DNA of 17,521 bases from NCBI GenBank assembly GCA_028290165.1, contig JAQGKJ010000128.1:1-17521 (forward strand), read 5' to 3'. Under the pieces are notes generated by a model. That model was not told the origin of the DNA and did no database searches. It was given only the letters and a program-made list of their open reading frames with translations. A program made the translations under genes and the position numbers. Below are positions 15,915 to 17,521 of this stretch, piece after piece. Origin of the DNA: Bradyrhizobium sp. (GTDB lineage Bacteria > Pseudomonadota > Alphaproteobacteria > Rhizobiales > Xanthobacteraceae). Every line of letters begins with the position of its first letter. Within the stretch, counting starts at the first letter, position 1.

Positions 15915-16516
15915 ATGACCGATGGCACCATGTATCACGAAGGAAACCGCCGGCTGCAGGATCAATTCGAGAGCCGCCGGATTGCCGACCGCCTGGAGCG
16001 TTTTGTCCGCACCGAGTTTACGCCCGACGATCGGGCCTTTATCGAGAGCACCTCGAATTTCTTTCTTGCGACCGCGGACGCCGAGGGAGGCCCGATTGCT
16101 CCTTCAAGGGCGGCATGCCGGGGTTTGTTTCCGTCACCGGGCCATCCAAACTGGCCTTCCCGGACTACGACGGCAATGGCATGTTCAAGAGCCTCGGCAA
16201 TATTCTGGTAAACGTCGAAGTCGGCATGCTGTTCATCGCCATGCATGGCAGGCCGCAGCGGCTGCGCGTTAATGGCACCGCCACGGTCAGCCGCGAGGAT
16301 CCGCTGTTCAGGGGGACCGTCGGCGCGCAGCTGATGGTCCGTGTCGCCGCCCGGTCGATCTTCCCGAAGTGTCCGCGCTACATCCCGGACATGCAGTTGA
16401 TCGATCCTTCGATCTACGTGCCGCGATCGGGCCACGACCCGCCCGAGCCCGCCTGGAAGGATTTCGACAGTTTTAAAGACTGCATCCATCCGCGCCAGCC
16501 GACCTTTAAGGGCTGA
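15915..16516 (+). pseudogene. Pyridoxamine 5'-phosphate oxidase-fold flavin-binding protein, frameshifted
   Basis: The start at 15915 has a strong AGGGAGAGG site. The first 58 codons are family-like (NRRLQDQFESRRIADRLERF, then TSNFFLATADAEG). After 16085-16087 coding continues one frame over: RPDCSFKGGMPGFVSV, FPDYDGNGMFKSLGNIL, GMLFIAMHGRPQRLRVNGTA and the C-terminal PRYIPDMQLIDPS, ending at the TGA 16514-16516. One added base within GAGGGAGG restores a protein of about 200 residues, a normal length. The split-barrel fold binds FMN or F420-type flavins; the reaction is not known for this subgroup. It is divergent from the P450 gene across 247 nt in which I see no other gene. Apart from the single missing base there is no decay, so a sequencing error is a serious alternative to a true pseudogene. 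Confidence 0.82.
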
Positions 16517-16585
16517 CGGTTCGGGAAGGATGCGCCGGACTTGCTTGGCGGGGACGATGCGCGGCGAGGCGCAGCCGCCGCGGCG

Positions 16586-17521
16586 TTACGCCTTCCGCTT
16601 CGCGGCTTCCTTCTGCAAATCCGGCGCGTTGATGGTCGGGATCGCGACGCGACCGGGGCCGGTGAGTGGAAGGGCGGCCGCCGCCTTGTCGTTCTCCATG
16701 ATCTTGGCCATCACGGCTTGGCCGGCGCGCTCGAACACCGCGCGGTTCTCGATCACGAATTTCTGCGACTCTCGCAGTTTCGCGATGTGGCCGTTGATCT
16801 CCGGCACCACATAGCGCGCCACCATGTCCCAGCTGCGGCGGGTATTTTCCGGATTGGCCCAATCGTGCACGAAGCCGATGATGGTACCGACGCCGCCGCT
16901 CACGTCCATCAGGTTCTTGATGGTTTTCACGAGATCGTCGGGGGTGCCGATGGTCGAGGCCGCAGCTTCGCCGCCCGCGGTCTTTTTCACGGCGTCCTCG
17001 GGCGAGGTGAACGGTTGCAGGCCCGGCCGCTGCAGCGTGCCGACATTATATTCATTGTGCCAGCGCATTAATCCCGGGCCGGCCTCGCGCCGGGCCTGTT
17101 CGCGGCTCTCGGCGATGTGCCAGGAGAGCAGCACCCGCCAGTCGGATCGGCGCACCGTGGTGCCGTGCTTCTTCGCGGCGTCCTCGGCAAAGCCCCATTG
17201 CGTCGGCAGCGCCATCAGGCCCTGCGTCGACATCGAGCCTAGCGAAATGATGCCGATGCCGTATTTGCCGGCCAACGTCATGCCCGACGGCGAGATTTGC
17301 GACGCCACCACGAACGGCATCTCTTCCTGCAAGGGCAGGATCTGCAGCGCGGCGTCGTTCATCGTGAACCAGTCGCTCTTGGCGGTGACGCGCTCGCCTT
17401 TGAACAGTCGACGGATGATCGCGATCGCCTCGTCCTGACGGTCGCGCTGGGTCATCGGATCGATGCCGAGCGTGTGCGCGTCGGTGGCAAGCGCGCCGGG
17501 GCCGGAGCCGAAGATGGCGCG
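16586..17521 (-). CDS. LLM class (luciferase-like) flavin-dependent monooxygenase, 5' end beyond window
   Basis: The reverse-strand frame is open to the right edge, so the start and the first part of the TIM barrel are missing; about 311 residues are seen. The visible part begins at the conserved segment RAIFGSGPGALATDAHTLGI, where LLM proteins carry their GSG flavin-phosphate region. It continues with RQDEAIAIIRRLFKGERVT, PFVVASQISPSGMTLAGKYG (late barrel strands), GTPDDLVKTIKNLM and the C-terminal VVPEINGHIAKLRESQKFVI. This is the bacterial-luciferase family fold, using reduced FMN and O2. The C-terminal region reminds me of LimB-type limonene monooxygenases, but this is memory, not a search. 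It is convergent with the PNPOx-fold gene across 69 nt that show nothing recognisable. Confidence 0.9.
   Translation of the reverse strand, partial: RAIFGSGPGALATDAHTLGIDPMTQRDRQDEAIAIIRRLFKGERVTAKSDWFTMNDAALQILPLQEEMPFVVASQISPSGMTLAGKYGIGIISLGSMSTQGLMALPTQWGFAEDAAKKHGTTVRRSDWRVLLSWHIAESREQARREAGPGLMRWHNEYNVGTLQRPGLQPFTSPEDAVKKTAGGEAAASTIGTPDDLVKTIKNLMDVSGGVGTIIGFVHDWANPENTRRSWDMVARYVVPEINGHIAKLRESQKFVIENRAVFERAGQAVMAKIMENDKAAAALPLTGPGRVAIPTINAPDLQKEAAKRKA

Noticed and set aside
1..17521. CRISPR arrays, tRNA genes, insertion sequences, phage or toxin-antitoxin genes
   Set aside because: No regularly spaced repeats, cloverleaf sequences, transposase motifs or small paired genes were found by reading both strands.

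Overview
This is a GC-rich, densely packed chromosomal stretch that looks alphaproteobacterial, most likely from the Bradyrhizobium/Rhodopseudomonas/Nitrobacter group. That assignment rests on recall of protein style: a high-affinity branched-chain amino acid (HAAT) type transporter, an HWE-family histidine kinase, PAS/GGDEF/EAL signalling proteins, and an intergenic palindrome pair of a kind common in that group. No database search was run. I see no tRNA, rRNA, CRISPR array, insertion sequence, phage gene or attachment site.

Layout. Positions 1-283 (-) hold the N-terminus of a membrane sensor that runs off the left edge. Positions 502-2219 (+) hold a SulP-type anion transporter whose C-terminal STAS domain is cut by a one-base frameshift. 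It shares a CTAG double stop with a convergent yccF-like membrane protein gene (2216-2620, -). Positions 2692-7634 (-) form a complete five-gene ABC importer, transcribed in the order substrate-binding protein, livG, livF, livH, livM. The last four genes are tightly coupled; the first is separated from livG by an inverted pair of related palindromes. Divergent from it is a gene for a secreted carboxymuconolactone decarboxylase-like protein (7824-8468, +), which ends at a clear intrinsic terminator.

Positions 8597-12218 (-) are a signalling block: a stand-alone PAS protein, a PAS-GGDEF-EAL protein with both catalytic sites intact by motif, and a membrane HWE-type histidine kinase with no response regulator beside it. 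Next come an SDR dehydrogenase and, 25 nt downstream, a four-TM class III nucleotide cyclase (12380-14273, +). The right end holds a cytochrome P450 (14291-15667, -), a divergent pyridoxamine-phosphate-oxidase-fold gene with a one-base frameshift (15915-16516, +), and a luciferase-like flavin monooxygenase (16586 to the right edge, -).

How the parts may work together. The importer and the divergent secreted CMD-like protein may act on one compound, but the sequence does not say which. The P450, PNPOx-fold protein, flavin monooxygenase and SDR suggest oxidative metabolism of a hydrophobic compound, but they lie in several transcription units. I found no convincing new multi-gene system. The most useful leads are the two similar one-base frameshifts, the palindrome pair inside the importer operon, the near-identical 24-nt repeats bracketing the PAS gene, the palindrome inside the predicted importer promoter, and a cyclase lacking the usual base-selecting residues.
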